Shown in pieces: positions 29,029 to 39,448 of a stretch of 64,000 bases of DNA (position 1 is its first letter; each line of letters begins with the position of its first letter). Under the pieces are notes generated by a model. That model saw nothing but the letters and a program-made list of their open reading frames with translations. It did not search any database and had not been told where the DNA came from. The stretch is from the NCBI GenBank assembly GCA_963747775.1, contig CAVVGT010000007.1, forward strand, positions 248,001 through 312,000, given 5' to 3'. Source of the stretch: JAGVSZ01 sp963747775 (lineage in GTDB: Bacteria > Pseudomonadota > Gammaproteobacteria > Burkholderiales > SG8-39). A program made the position numbers and the translations under genes.

Positions 29029-29391
29029 TCACCTTGCCGTTAGCGGAACCAGCGGCACGAAGTCGTACTCGCCGATCCCTTGCAGCACCAGGAACGTGGT
29101 GGAAGCGTTTCCGCCGTTGGCGACCAGGTGCGGGCGGCGAGGCTTGACCGAGTACGTGTCGCCGGGACCGAGCCGTACCTCCTCCTTGGGCTCGCGCAGG
29201 AAGAGTCGCAGCGCTCCTTCGAGCACGTAGAACGTGTCCTGGACGTTGTTGTGATAGTGCCAAGGCACCTTCTGGATCGGTGAGATCTGGATCTCGCTGA
29301 TGCGGAACCCTGGGCGCGCGGCGTGCTCGGCGCGGCGCTCGACTTCGTACAGATGGCTGGCGTCCTTGATCGCTTCCATGGCGTGCTCCAC
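29029..29391 (-). CDS. single-domain cupin protein
   Basis: 120 residues with a single cupin_2 barrel. Motif 1 is VPWHYHNNVQDTFYVLEGALRL (two His and a Gln/Glu-region metal site) and motif 2 is GPGDTYSVKPRRPHLVANGG (late His). It could be a small dioxygenase, isomerase or sugar-binding cupin. A second possible start lies 12 bases inside (MEAIKD). It is downstream of the glutamate dehydrogenase gene on the same strand, 24 bases away. Confidence 0.85.
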   Translation of the reverse strand: MEHAMEAIKDASHLYEVERRAEHAARPGFRISEIQISPIQKVPWHYHNNVQDTFYVLEGALRLFLREPKEEVRLGPGDTYSVKPRRPHLVANGGNASTTFLVLQGIGEYDFVPLVPLTAR

Positions 29392-29415
29392 TCGTCTGGA
29401 TGCGTTGACGAGCCC

Positions 29416-32400
29416 TCAGGCGAGGTTCCTGAGCTCTCGCAGCCCCACCGACAGCATCGCGAGGTCGGGCGAGGGTACCGCGTGCAGCTCGCCGAGGATC
29501 CGCGCGGCGCGCTCCATCGTGCCGCGATAGCGCGCCTCCCACGCGGCGACCGGGTCGCCCCGGTCGTCCGGCGCCGCGGCGAGCGCGTTCGTCGCCAGCG
29601 CGCGCTGCAGGCCGGCGAGATCGTCGCGCATGGCGCTCTTCGCCAGGGCCTGCCAGTGGCCGTCGCCCGGCAGCGCGCCGATGCGGTCGCGCAGCCACGC
29701 GAGACCGAGCTTCGACGTGACACCGAAATAGGCCCCGGCAACGGTTTCCGCCGCGCGTCCCGTGGCCGCCGCAACCTCCGCGATGTCGAGCGCCGCGAAC
29801 AGCGTTTCGAGCGCGGCGACGCGACGCGCCACCTCGCTCGGCACCCCGGCGCGCTCCCACCCTGACGCGAGCGCCTCGATGTGCGCCGCCGCCGGCGCGT
29901 CGACGAGCTGGTTCAGGCGGCCGTAGATCGCCTCGACGCCGGGACGGAAATGATCGATCGTCGGCTCCAGTGGCTCCGCCAGCCGGCTCGAGCGCAGGAA
30001 CCAGTTGGTCGCGCGGACGATGAGCCGCCCCGCCTCGATCACCATCTCGGCCTGGGCCGCGTCGGGCACCTTGCTGTCGAGCGCCTCGATCGACTGCCAG
30101 AGCGGCACGAACCCGAACACCTCGCGCGTGAGCAGGTACGCGCGCACGATCTCGCTCACCTTCGCGCCGGTCGACTCGATCAGCCCATGCACGAAGGTCG
30201 AGCCGACGCGGTTCACCATGCTGTTGACGACATGCGTCGCGATGATCTCGCGCCGCAGCGGATGGCGCGGCATCACGCCCGCGTAGACTTCCCGCAAGGT
30301 CTGCGGGAAGTAGCGGCCGAGCGCCCCGGCGATCCACTCGTCCTCGGGCAGGTCCGCGGCCAGGAACTCGTCGAACAGCCACATCTTCGAGTACGCGAGC
30401 AGCACCGCGCGCTCGGGGGCGGTCAGCCCGAGCTTCGCGGCGCGCCGCTCGGCGATCGTCTCGTCGGACGGCAGGAACTCGAGCGCGCGGTTGAGGCGCC
30501 CGGTCTTCTCCAGGTGCTGGATGAAGCGGTGCTGGGCGTCGAGCAGCCGGCCCTGGAGGCGCCCGCTCACCGCGAGCGACTGCGTCTGGAAGTAGTTGTC
30601 GCGCAGGACCAGCGCGGCGACCTGGTCGGTCATCTGCGCGAGCAGCGCGTTGCGCTGCTTCTCGGTCAGCTCGCCGTCGGCCATCACCAGGCCGAGGAGG
30701 ATCTTGATGTTCACCTCGTGGTCCGAGGTGTCGACGCCCGCCGAGTTGTCGATCGCGTCGGTAAAGATCCGGCCGCCGCGCAGCGCGTACTCGATGCGTG
30801 CGCGCTGCGTGAACCCCAGGTTGCCGCCCTCGGCGACCACCTTGCAGCGCAGGTCCGCGCCGTTCCGGCGCAGCGCGTCGTTCGCGCGGTCGCCGACCTC
30901 CGCGTGCGTCTCGTCGGTCGCCTTCGCGTACGTGCCGATGCCGCCGTTGTAGAGCAGGTCGACCGGCGCGGCGAGGATCGCGGCGACGAGCTCGGTCGGC
31001 GTCAGGTGCTCCGCCTCGATGCCGAGCGCCTTGCGCGCCTGCGGCGCGAGCGGGATCGACTTCGCGCTGCGCGGCCACACGCCGCCGCCCTCCGAGATCA
31101 TCATCGTGTTGTAGTCCGCCCAGGACGAGCGCGGCAGCTCGAACAGGCGCGTCCGCTCGGCGAAGCTCGCGCCGGGGTTCGGCTCCGGGTCGATGAAGAT
31201 GTGCCGGTGATCGAACGCGGCGACGAGCTTGATGTGCCGCGACAGCAGCATGCCGTTGCCGAACACGTCGCCCGACATGTCGCCGATGCCGACGGCGGTG
31301 AAGGCGCTCGTCTGCGTGTCGACGCCGAGCTCGCGGAAGTGGCGCTTCACCGACTCCCACGCACCGCGCGCGGTGATGCCCATCGCCTTGTGATCGTAGC
31401 CCGCCGACCCGCCGGAGGCGAACGCGTCGCCGAGCCAGAACCCGTACTCGGCCGAGATGCCGTTCGCGTAGTCGGAGAACGTCGCCGTCCCCTTGTCGGC
31501 GGCGACGACGAGGTACGGATCGTCGGGATCGTGAGGGCGCACCTGCCGCGGCGGCTCCACCTTCCCGCCGACGAGGTTGTCGGTGAGATCGAGCAGCCCG
31601 CGGAGGTAGTCCCGGTAGCAGGCGACGCCCTCCTTCAGGAACGCCTCGCGGTCGGACGCCGCGGGCGCGCGCTTGAGGACGAAGCCCCCTTTCGAGCCGA
31701 CCGGCACGATCACCGCGTTCTTGACCATCTGCGCCTTCACCAGGCCGAGAACCTCGGTGCGGAAGTCCTCGGGCCGGTCGGACCAGCGCAGTCCCCCGCG
31801 CGCGACCTTGCCGCCGCGCAGGTGCACGCCCTCGAACCGCGTCGAGTACACGAAGATCTCGAACATCGGCTTCGGCTCGGGCAGGCCGGGCACCCGCGCC
31901 GGATCGAGCTTGAACGAGAGAAACGTCCTGCGCTTCCCCTCGGCGTCGCGGCGCCAGAAGTTGGTGCGCGTGGTGGCCAGGATCAGCGCGAGGTACTGGC
32001 GCAGCACGCGGTCCTCGTTCAGGTTCTCGACGGCCTCGAGCGCCTCCTCGATGGATTTCGCGTGCGCGGCCGCCGCGGCGTCCGCTTCGGTCGCATCGGC
32101 GGACAGCCGCCCCCGCCCAGCGGCTCGAAGCGCAGGCGGAAGAGCGCGACCAGCCGGCGCGCGAACTCGGGGTGCGCGGCGAGCGTCTGCTCGATGAACG
32201 CCTGCGAGAGCGGGAAGCCGATCTGCCGGACGTACTTCGCATAGGCGCGCAGCACGACGATCTCGTCGGCGGCGAGCCGCGCGGCGAGCACCAGCCGGTT
32301 GAAGTCGTCGCTCTCGATCTCGCCCGCGAAGACGCGGCCGAATGCGTGCTCGAACAGCTCGGCCACTGCATCGATCTCGATGTCCCCGTCCTGGCCGGTC

Positions 32401-34267
32401 GCCAGGCCGAAGTCGTGCAGCCACACCGCCGGCCCGCCCTCGACCGAGACGCGGTAGGGCCGCTCCTCGAGCACGCGCAACCCCATGCGCTCGAGCATCG
32501 GCAGGCTGTCGGAGAGCGGCACGGGCTTCCCGGCGTGGAAGAGCTTGAAGCGGAGCGTCCCCGGCGCCGCCTCGAGCGGACGGTAGAGGTTCATGCCCAG
32601 AGTGCCGCTCGCGGCCACGCGTTCGGCCATCTCCATGTCGGGCACCGCGTTGCGCGCCGGCACGTCCTCGCGGTAGGCAGCGGGGAAAGCGCCGGCGAAG
32701 CGGCGCGCAAGGTCGTTGCCGCGCGCCTCGCCGAGGCGCTCGAGCGCCGCGGCGCGCAGATCGTCCTCCCAGCGTCGCGCCGCCTGCGCGAGGCGTCTTT
32801 CGAGGTCGGGGACGCTCACCTCCGGGATCTGCCCGGGCGTCGTGCGCACTACGATATGGATCCGCGCGAGCATCGACTGCGACAGGAACGCGTCGAACTC
32901 CGTGCTCGCGCCCTTGAACGCCTCGGTCAGGATCGCCTGCCACTTGCGGCGCAGCTCGGTGGTGTAGTTCTCGCGCGGCGCGTAGATCAGGCACGAGACG
33001 AAGCGCTCGAACGGATCGGTGCGCACGAACAGGCGGAAGCGCTGGCGCTCGCCGAGATGCAGGATGCCGGTCGCCGCCGCGAACAGCTCCTCCTCGCCGA
33101 TCTGGAACAGCTCGTCGCGCGGGTAGGTGTCGAGGATGTTCTCGAGCCGCTTCGCGGCGTGTCCGCCGGCCGGATAGCCGGCGCGCGCCTGCACGCCGGC
33201 GACCTTGCGCCGGAGCAGCGGGATTTCCGACGGCCGCGCCTGGTAGGCGATGTGCGTGTACAGGCCGAGGAAGCGGTGCTCGCCGCAGACCTCGCCGCGG
33301 TCGTCGTAGCGCTTGACCCCGATGTAGTCGAGGTAGCCGGGCCGGTGGACCGTCGAGCGCGAATTCGCCTTGGTGACGATCAGCAGGTCCTTCTCGCGTG
33401 CGTAGGCGCGCGCGCGCGGCGGCAGCTGCGAGAAGCTCGTCGAGAGGCTCTCCGCCCGGCTTCACGCGCAGGATGCCCAGGCCCGACCCGGCACGACCGC
33501 CAGCGCGTCGTCGCCGTCCTTCATCACCAGGTCATGGCCGCGGTAGCCGAGGAAGGTGAAGTGGTTGTCGGCGAGCCACTCGAGGAACGCGCGCATTTCC
33601 GCGACCTCCGCCTGTCCGACGGGCGGCGGGCGCCGCGCCAGGTCGGCGAGGATCTCGCGCACGCTTGCCGGACATCGTCTTCCAGTCCTCGACCGCGGCG
33701 CGCACGTCCCCGAGCACGCGCGCGATGTCCGCAGCGAGCGACTCGAGCCGCGCGGCGTCGCTGACGCGGTCCACCTCGAGGTGGATGAACGATTCGCGCT
33801 GGCCCGCCGGCGAGTCGTCCGGCAGGACGCCCATGAGCGTTTGCTCCGGCCCGGTGGCCTGGACGCTGCCGGTTTACGCGCAGGATCGGATGGACGGTGA
33901 GGTGCAGCGTGAGGCCCTGCCGGTTCACCTCCATCGTCACCGAATCGACGAGGAACGGCATGTCGTCGTTCACGATCTCGACGACGGTGTGCGTGGACTG
34001 CCACCCGTGCTCGTCGACGCTCGGGTTGAAGACGCGCACCTTCGGCACGCCCGGCTCGCGCCGGCGCGCGAAATTCCACTGCGAAAGCGCTGCGCCGTAG
34101 AGATCGGCGCTCTCGCGCTCGGCGAGATCGCCCGGGTCGACCTGGCGGTAGTAGGCGCGGACGAACGCCTCGACCGGCCCGCGCGCGTCCGGGACGACCT
34201 TCTCGCGCACCAGCGCGAGCACCTGATCGAGCCGCTCGGAGCTGCCGGATCCGGTGCGTGATGCCAT
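29416..34267 (-). pseudogene. NAD-specific glutamate dehydrogenase, large (GDH2) type, with five single-base frameshifts
   Basis: Joined across frames the product is about 1,615 residues, the length of the 180-kDa class of NAD-GDH. The C-terminal 880 residues are intact and carry the catalytic core (GGLRWSDRPEDFRTEVLGL, KNAVIVPVGSKGGFVLK, AADKGTATFSDYANGI, VVAEGGNLGFTQRARIEYAL). The N-terminal regulatory half needs frame changes near 33874 (TTT run), 33663, 33485, 33452 and 32107-32120 (C/G run); each is a 1-base gain or loss. All five fall within 1.8 kb. Either the gene is decaying or the assembly has homopolymer errors here. If functional it would deaminate glutamate to 2-oxoglutarate. Confidence 0.9.
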
Positions 34268-34464
34268 GGTCTCCTCCGCGGGCTGCTGTTATTGGTGAGC
34301 GGCGGGGCAGAACGGCAGGGGCCCCGCGCGAGCCTCGGAGCCTAGTCTAGCAGCGGCCCGCCACCCTTCCCCACGCGCCGGCTGGGCGGGTGGGACGTGC
34401 CGACGAACGGGGCTATCGGGCGGCGCGGCGGCGCCGGAAACGGCGCCCGCCTGACCGCGACGCG

Positions 34465-35622
34465 TCAGCGCCGCGCGACGACGAGCGGAACGAGCATCTC
34501 GTCCTCGCTCGTGCCACCGTGCACGCCAATCTGCGCGTGACGGCGCTCGCCGGGCAGGACGTCGCGGATCGCGTAGCGGTCCTTCATGACGAGGATGTAG
34601 TCGCCGATGCGCTCGGCGAGCCGGGGATGCGGCGCACCGGGACCAAACCAGCCCGCGGCGAGGAGATCGGCGCTGGCGCCAAGCGTCGCACAATGGCCGA
34701 GTCGGGACTCGACATAGCGCTCGAAGCGCGCGCCCTCGCCCGGCCGCGCGTAGCAGTACGCGACCCGCGGCTCGCCGCAGAGCGGCAGCGCGAGCGTCGC
34801 CGCGAGCTCCGGATGGTCGTCGAGCTCGACCACGGTGTCGGGGCGCGTATCGACGAACCCGTGATCGGCGGTGGCGAGGACGAGCGTGTCGGTGCCCGCC
34901 ACCTCGTCCAGAAACCGCTTGAAGGCCGCGTCCACGCGCGCGAGCTCCGCCCCGACCGGATCCGACGCGACACCGTGCGCGTGCGCCAGCGAATCGATCT
35001 CGGAGTAGTACGCATAGACGTACTTGCGCTCCGTGCCGGTGGATACGATATCGCGCACCGCAGCGAACATCTCGTCGAGCCGGGCGTACCCGATGCGCCG
35101 CGCGCGTCCCGACACCGCGCGGTTGAAGTCGGACTCCACGATCGCGGCAGGCGACACCACGAACGCGGCGGCGTCGAGCAGGTCGGCAACCGGCGCATGA
35201 CCGAGGAGCTCGGCCGGCGTGACGCCGCCGCTCGCAACGAGCGACGGACCGCCGTGCCGCGGGCGGAACGGCAGCACCGCGAGCACCGCGCCGATCTCGC
35301 GGAAGTACATGTGCCAACCGGTGAGCCCGTGCGCCTGCGGCGCGAGACCGGTCATGAAGGTCGTGATGGCCGCGGCCGTCGTCGAAGGGAAGGTCGAGGT
35401 GAGACTCGCGCGCAGCGAGCCGTGGAGCGCGCCGCCCGGGAGGGCGCGGGCGAGATGGCGATGGCCGAGGCCGTCGACCACGATCAACACGACGTTGCGC
35501 GCGGACGCGATCTCGGCCGGTGCGAGGTCCCGCGCGAATGCGTAGTCGCTCCGTCCGCCGAATGCCGTCACGATGGACGCCATCAGGTTGACGATGCTAC
35601 CGCCGTGGTAATCGGGCCTCAC
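34465..35622 (-). CDS. alkaline-phosphatase-superfamily phosphodiesterase/nucleotide pyrophosphatase
   Basis: 385 residues. The type-I phosphodiesterase fold shows first metal Asp in NVVLIVVDGLGHRHLARAL and the nucleophile Thr in TSTFPSTTAAAITTFMTG. YYSEIDSLAHAHGVASDP and TADHGFVDTRPD supply later metal ligands, and the final His is in HGGTSEDEMLVPLV. No signal peptide is seen. The start may instead be an internal ATG (MASIVTAFG) 13 codons on. Substrates in this family range from nucleotides to phospholipid head groups. Confidence 0.85.
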   Translation of the reverse strand: MRPDYHGGSIVNLMASIVTAFGGRSDYAFARDLAPAEIASARNVVLIVVDGLGHRHLARALPGGALHGSLRASLTSTFPSTTAAAITTFMTGLAPQAHGLTGWHMYFREIGAVLAVLPFRPRHGGPSLVASGGVTPAELLGHAPVADLLDAAAFVVSPAAIVESDFNRAVSGRARRIGYARLDEMFAAVRDIVSTGTERKYVYAYYSEIDSLAHAHGVASDPVGAELARVDAAFKRFLDEVAGTDTLVLATADHGFVDTRPDTVVELDDHPELAATLALPLCGEPRVAYCYARPGEGARFERYVESRLGHCATLGASADLLAAGWFGPGAPHPRLAERIGDYILVMKDRYAIRDVLPGERRHAQIGVHGGTSEDEMLVPLVVARR

Positions 35623-35707
35623 TGGTCCTTCGACTACGTTGTTTCTTCTTTCGGCTTCTTGCCCTGGAGCGAAGTTAGCATAGCCGCGTGACGCAGAGCC
35701 ACCTCGT

Positions 35708-36145
35708 TTGACAAAAGATCACGATAGCGCGCCGCGACTCTCGGCCGGTGTCGTCGTCTTGCGACAGCAAGGCGGCGCGTGGCGCTACCTCCTGCTGCGC
35801 GCGTTCCAGCACTGGGATTTTCCGAAGGGAGTCGTCGAGGCGGGCGAGCGTCCGCGCGACGCCGCCGTGCGCGAGGTCGCCGAAGAATCCGGGCTCGCCG
35901 GGCTCGAATTCCGCTGGGGCGAGGCGTTCTGCGAGACGGAGCCCTACGCACGCGGCAAGGTCGCGCGCTACTACGTGGCCGAAAGCCCTTCAGGCGAAGT
36001 GTATTTACAGGTGAGCCCCGAGCTCGGCCGCCCGGAGCACCACGAGTACCGCTGGCTCGACTACCGCGAGGCGCGCGCGCTGCTCGTCCCGCGCGTGCAG
36101 CGCGTGCTCGACTGGGCGGAGGCGATCGTCGCCGCGTCGCGCTGA
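35708..36145 (+). CDS. NUDIX hydrolase
   Basis: About 145 residues. The NUDIX box is complete, G-x5-E-x7-REVxEESG, reading GVVEAGERPRDAAVREVAEE with the metal-binding Glu pair. RAFQHWDFPKG leads into it, as in Ap4A/diadenosine-type members. The TTG at 35708 is the best start available, so the N-terminus is uncertain by a few residues. It probably hydrolyses a dinucleoside polyphosphate or oxidised nucleotide. It is divergent from the phosphodiesterase gene. Confidence 0.85.
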   Translation: MTKDHDSAPRLSAGVVVLRQQGGAWRYLLLRAFQHWDFPKGVVEAGERPRDAAVREVAEESGLAGLEFRWGEAFCETEPYARGKVARYYVAESPSGEVYLQVSPELGRPEHHEYRWLDYREARALLVPRVQRVLDWAEAIVAASR

Positions 36146-36292
36146 GGCGTCGCGCTCGACGACGCTCCGGCTAAGGGGCATTTTGGCTGACGGCATCGCT
36201 AGTTTGCAGCCGCGTAAGGCGTTGTCTCGCTGTGTCCGCGCTCGTCCAGCGGCGTGCCTCGCGACTCCCCGCGGCGCCTTTTCCGGCCTTCC

Positions 36293-36634
36293 CTAGCGCT
36301 CCCGGTCGTCTTCCTTCTCTTCCTCGAAGTCCTCGTCCGCGTCGCCGATGTCCCGCTCGACGGCCTCGTCGTAGTCCTCCTGCGCGAGATCGTCCGACTC
36401 CTCGAGGATCACGTCGACTTCCTCGCGGAAGGCCGGGTCGTCGAGGTCGGTGTCCTTGTCGATGAGCTCGACGACGCGCTGGAAGAGCTCCAGGTTGTTG
36501 ACGGTCGTGAGGTAGTTGCCCTCCGTGCCGACCACGTAGAAGCTCTCGGGGAACACGAGCTCGAGCAGCGATTCCTCGTCGGGTCCGAGCGTCTGGTCCT
36601 CCAGCACCACGAGATCGTCCAGGTCCATGGTCAC
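36293..36634 (-). CDS. highly acidic small protein, unknown function
   Basis: 113 residues, unusually rich in Asp and Glu; the last 45 residues contain long acidic runs (EESDDLAQEDYDEAVERD, EDFEEEKEDD). The first part seems folded (ESLLELVFPESFYVVGTEGNY, LELFQRVVELIDKDTDL). The start could be the first or the third codon. A TAGAAT -10-like element lies 38 bases upstream (36673-36678, minus). No domain was recognised. A chaperone, inhibitor or nucleic-acid mimic role would be guesswork. Confidence 0.65.
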   Translation of the reverse strand: MTMDLDDLVVLEDQTLGPDEESLLELVFPESFYVVGTEGNYLTTVNNLELFQRVVELIDKDTDLDDPAFREEVDVILEESDDLAQEDYDEAVERDIGDADEDFEEEKEDDRER

Positions 36635-36738
36635 GAAACGCGACTCCTCGAGTAGGGGACGGCGGCGGGACGATTCTAGAGCCGATCCCGGAAATCCGCG
36701 TGAGACACGGGTCCCGGCCGCGTCCGGGGAAAAAGCGC

Positions 36739-36768
36739 TTGACCCGACCCGCCCCCCCCAGGTATAAG
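36739..36768 (+). promoter_or_regulatory. sigma70 promoter of the cold-shock gene
   Basis: TTGACC at 36739-36744 and TATAAG at 36763-36768 are 18 bases apart. The predicted transcript would have a leader of about 150 bases before the ATG at 36928, consistent with the long structured 5' UTR of cspA-type genes. The match is by consensus. Confidence 0.7.
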
Positions 36769-36927
36769 GGCGCCCACAGGATTCTCAAGCAGCGAAAGCC
36801 GCTCTGGTCAGTCGTCCCCGCGCCATTCGAGCACGGTGCCTCTCGGTCTAACGTCTCTTCCCTTGAAGTTCTGCCGTGCAGGCCGGATCGCCTGCTATCG
36901 ATCCATTCTTATCAAGGAAAGCAAGAC

Positions 36928-37131
36928 ATGAGCACAGGCATCGTGAAATGGTTCAACGACGCGAAGGGCTTCGGCTTCATCAAGCCCGACGACGGCGGCG
37001 AGGACCTCTTCGCGCACTTCTCCCAGATCCAGGGCTCGGGCTTCAAGACGCTGAAGGAAAACCAGCGCGTCTCGTTCGAGGTGACGCAAGGCGCCAAGGG
37101 CAAGCAGGCGTCCGCGATCAAGCCCCTCTAA
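36928..37131 (+). CDS. cold-shock protein of the CspA family
   Basis: A 67-residue single cold-shock domain. RNP1 is KGFGFIKPDD and RNP2 is DLFAHFSQIQ, giving an OB-fold that binds single-stranded nucleic acid and acts as RNA chaperone. The start with ribosome site AAGGAAAG (36914-36921) gives MSTGIVKWFNDAKG. The long leader and the strong promoter suggest post-transcriptional cold control. A double hairpin follows the stop. Confidence 0.95.
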   Translation: MSTGIVKWFNDAKGFGFIKPDDGGEDLFAHFSQIQGSGFKTLKENQRVSFEVTQGAKGKQASAIKPL

Positions 37132-37136
37132 AGCGC

Positions 37137-37178
37137 GCAGGCCCGCGACTGCGGGCCTGCTGGGGCTCATCAGCCCCA
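37137..37178 (+). terminator. tandem hairpins after the cold-shock gene
   Basis: A perfect 10-bp stem (GCAGGCCCGC / GCGGGCCTGC, loop GACT) is followed immediately by a second, 7-bp stem (TGGGGCT / AGCCCCA, loop CATC). There is no T-run, so this may end transcription weakly or protect the mRNA end. It separates cspA from the converging hsp20 gene. Confidence 0.55.
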
Positions 37179-37225
37179 ACTCTTCGGGGCGGCTTCGACG
37201 GCCGCCCGTCTTTACCGCCGATCCG

Positions 37226-37651
37226 CTACTGGATCGTCAACTTCCTCGCTGCGCTCGTCGCCTTCTTGGGCAACGTCAGCTCGAGGGTGCCATCGGTGAG
37301 CTTCGCTGCGGCCGCGGATTCGTCGACCTCGTGTCCGAGCGAGAAGCTGCGTTGGAGCGCACCGTGATACCGCTCGCTGCGGATCACCTTGCCTTGCTCC
37401 TTCACTTCCTTCTCTTCCCGGGCCTCGGCACTGATGGTCACGACGTCGCCGTCGATCTCGACCCGAATGTCATCCTTCTTCACGCCTGGGACGTCGGCCT
37501 TGACGACATAAGCACTGTCGCCCTCCTGGACGTCGATCCGGATGTCCGTCGGCAGCCCTTCGAATTCCCAACGCACCGGCTTGAACATCCGCCGGAACAG
37601 GTCCTCAAAAGGCTCAGTGAACAGCGGTTCGAACCGGGTGAGTTCTCTCAT
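37226..37651 (-). CDS. small heat-shock protein, Hsp20/alpha-crystallin family
   Basis: 141 residues. The alpha-crystallin domain runs from DIRIDVQEGDSAYVVKADVPGV to the end, with VEIDGDVVTISAEAREEKE, the ERYHGALQRSFSL strand and the AKLTDGTLELTLPKK C-terminal core. The hydrophobic anchor motif is near ARKLTIQ. The N-terminal arm is short (LFRRMFKPVRWEF). It is an ATP-independent holdase. The ribosome site AAAGGAAGT precedes the ATG. Confidence 0.93.
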   Translation of the reverse strand: MRELTRFEPLFTEPFEDLFRRMFKPVRWEFEGLPTDIRIDVQEGDSAYVVKADVPGVKKDDIRVEIDGDVVTISAEAREEKEVKEQGKVIRSERYHGALQRSFSLGHEVDESAAAAKLTDGTLELTLPKKATSAARKLTIQ

Positions 37652-37787
37652 GACACACTTCCTTTCGCCCTACCGTTCGGAGCACTGCGCTCCAATATCA
37701 GCATGGACCTTTGCCCGCGATCCGTGTTGAGACACGTCAAGAATTCTTCGGTCCGGAGCGCGCGGGCGGGTGACAAGTGAGCGGCCG

Positions 37788-39446
37788 CTAGCTTCTTTTC
37801 GCGAACAGCGCATTTACGAGCTTCCGATGGGAGTCGAAGCGCGCCGCGAAGTCGCTCTCCCGGCGCCCGCCCTTGGCCAGGACGACATCGGCCAGCGCAC
37901 GTCGTTCGCCAGCGCTCCAGCGGAGTATCCCAGGAAGAGCGCGCATGAACGGGCTCCAGCGGCGCCACGCGGCGCGCTCGTCGCGCGTAAACCCTCGCAG
38001 CGAGCGCAGCCCCGTGAGCCGCATGAGTTCGAAGCTTGCTTCGTCGAGCGCCGCGGCGCGGTCTTCGGCGCGGCGGCGCGCGACGAGCGCGGCGGCCTGT
38101 GCGCCAAGCGCGGCAACCGGAGGCAGGCCGCGCGGCCGCGCCGGATCGAGGTCGAAGAAGACGTGCCACGCCGCGAGCTTGCGCAGCGTCGCCGCTGACG
38201 AGTGATAGCGCGCGTTCGCGTGCACACGCGCGCGCTCGCGCCGGGCGATTCGCCGGGCCGCGGCCGCCCGGGGTCGAAACCCCATCTTGTAATAGAACCA
38301 CCACGCCCCGGAGTCAATGCCCTCCTTGTTGCCTTCGCCGAGCTGATACGGCTCGATGCTGTACGAGGTGGCGCCGAACAGGTGCCGCGCCAGCGCGAGC
38401 AGGCGAGCGAACGCATACGCGGCCTCGCCGCCGCGGAACGTCGGGAACGTGTTGAACGAGATCGCCGCGGTGCCCGCGATCACGTCGAGCTGCGAGTAGC
38501 CGATCGGCACGCCGTTCTGGAGCGTCAGCGCGCCGTAGGTTGCCGCGAGCAGCGTTCGGCGCTCGGGGACCACGCCGACGAGCGCGAAGGCGAGGCCGTG
38601 GCCGTCGTCCACGATGCGCACGTCGCGCGCGTCGCCGTAGGCGAACGCGTCAAGGTCGCGCTGGCGCGTGATCATCGCACCACGGGCTAGCGCGACGACG
38701 CGCGCGCCCTCCCCCGGCCCCAGCGCCCGCACTGCGCGCGGCGGGCGCCGGATTTCCTCGCGCAGCGCCGGCCGGGCGCGCCGCAGCGGCGCGGTGCGAA
38801 GCGCCGCGGGCGCCGCAACATGCCGGTCGAGCGTCCGCGTGGGGGTGTCGCGCCCGGGTAAGAGCTCGCAGCTCGGGTCCAGGCCGTCGTAGATCGACTC
38901 GCGCGTGAAGGTGTCGCCCGGCATCGACTCGACGCCGCGCACGAGCCAGGTCGCGTCGGTCGCGGGCCCGCGCAAAGCGTCGAGCGCTTCATACCCTCCC
39001 GGCTCCCGCTCGTGCAGCCACTGCGCTTCAGGAGGCGTGACGAGCAGCGGCAGGACGCCCGCGATGTTGTCCCCGGCCGCGCCGTCGTTCCGGTCCAGCC
39101 GGAACTGCGCGGGCCAGCGGTGCGCGAGCCAGCACGCCGTCGGCCAGAAAAAGCGGTAGCGGATCGTCGTTCCCGAGATCCCGCTATCGGCGAGCCGCGC
39201 GCGCTGCCGCCGCAGATCGGCGCGGCGCGCGAAACCGCGGAGCATTCGCTCGACCCGCGCCGCAACGCGCGCATCGTCCGGATAGGCGCGCAGAAAGCAA
39301 AGCGCCTCGTGCAGGCGCTCCACCTGCCCGGCGGTGGGCATTCGCGATCGGTCGAGTTTGCGCAGGAGGGCGAGCTTGCGCGGCGCGCTGCCGGCGCGAT
39401 AGTCGTCCTTGATCCTCTCGAGATTCGCCAGTGCGCGGGTGGCCAT
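37788..39446 (-). CDS. conserved hypothetical protein
   Basis: 552 residues from the ATG at 39446, 2 bases after the stop of the enoyl-CoA hydratase gene, with AAAGGAAGAAG as ribosome site. The N-terminal 130 residues are helical and Arg/Leu-rich. The middle (VRIVDDGHGLAFALVGVVPERR to GAWWFYYKMGFRPR) contains a segment that resembles an acyl-CoA/GNAT-like fold, ending in the typical YKMGFRP, but this was not established. The C-terminal third is Ala/Arg-rich. No signal peptide or membrane helix is seen. Coupling to an enoyl-CoA hydratase suggests acyl metabolism. Confidence 0.6.
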   Translation of the reverse strand: MATRALANLERIKDDYRAGSAPRKLALLRKLDRSRMPTAGQVERLHEALCFLRAYPDDARVAARVERMLRGFARRADLRRQRARLADSGISGTTIRYRFFWPTACWLAHRWPAQFRLDRNDGAAGDNIAGVLPLLVTPPEAQWLHEREPGGYEALDALRGPATDATWLVRGVESMPGDTFTRESIYDGLDPSCELLPGRDTPTRTLDRHVAAPAALRTAPLRRARPALREEIRRPPRAVRALGPGEGARVVALARGAMITRQRDLDAFAYGDARDVRIVDDGHGLAFALVGVVPERRTLLAATYGALTLQNGVPIGYSQLDVIAGTAAISFNTFPTFRGGEAAYAFARLLALARHLFGATSYSIEPYQLGEGNKEGIDSGAWWFYYKMGFRPRAAAARRIARRERARVHANARYHSSAATLRKLAAWHVFFDLDPARPRGLPPVAALGAQAAALVARRRAEDRAAALDEASFELMRLTGLRSLRGFTRDERAAWRRWSPFMRALPGILRWSAGERRALADVVLAKGGRRESDFAARFDSHRKLVNALFAKRS

Positions 39447-39448
39447 CT

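Noticed and set aside
29881..32244. 787-residue open frame on the plus strand opposite glutamate dehydrogenase
   Set aside because: It is an antisense shadow caused by high GC: rich in Arg, Ala, Val and His with no motifs, whereas the minus strand has clear GDH sequence.
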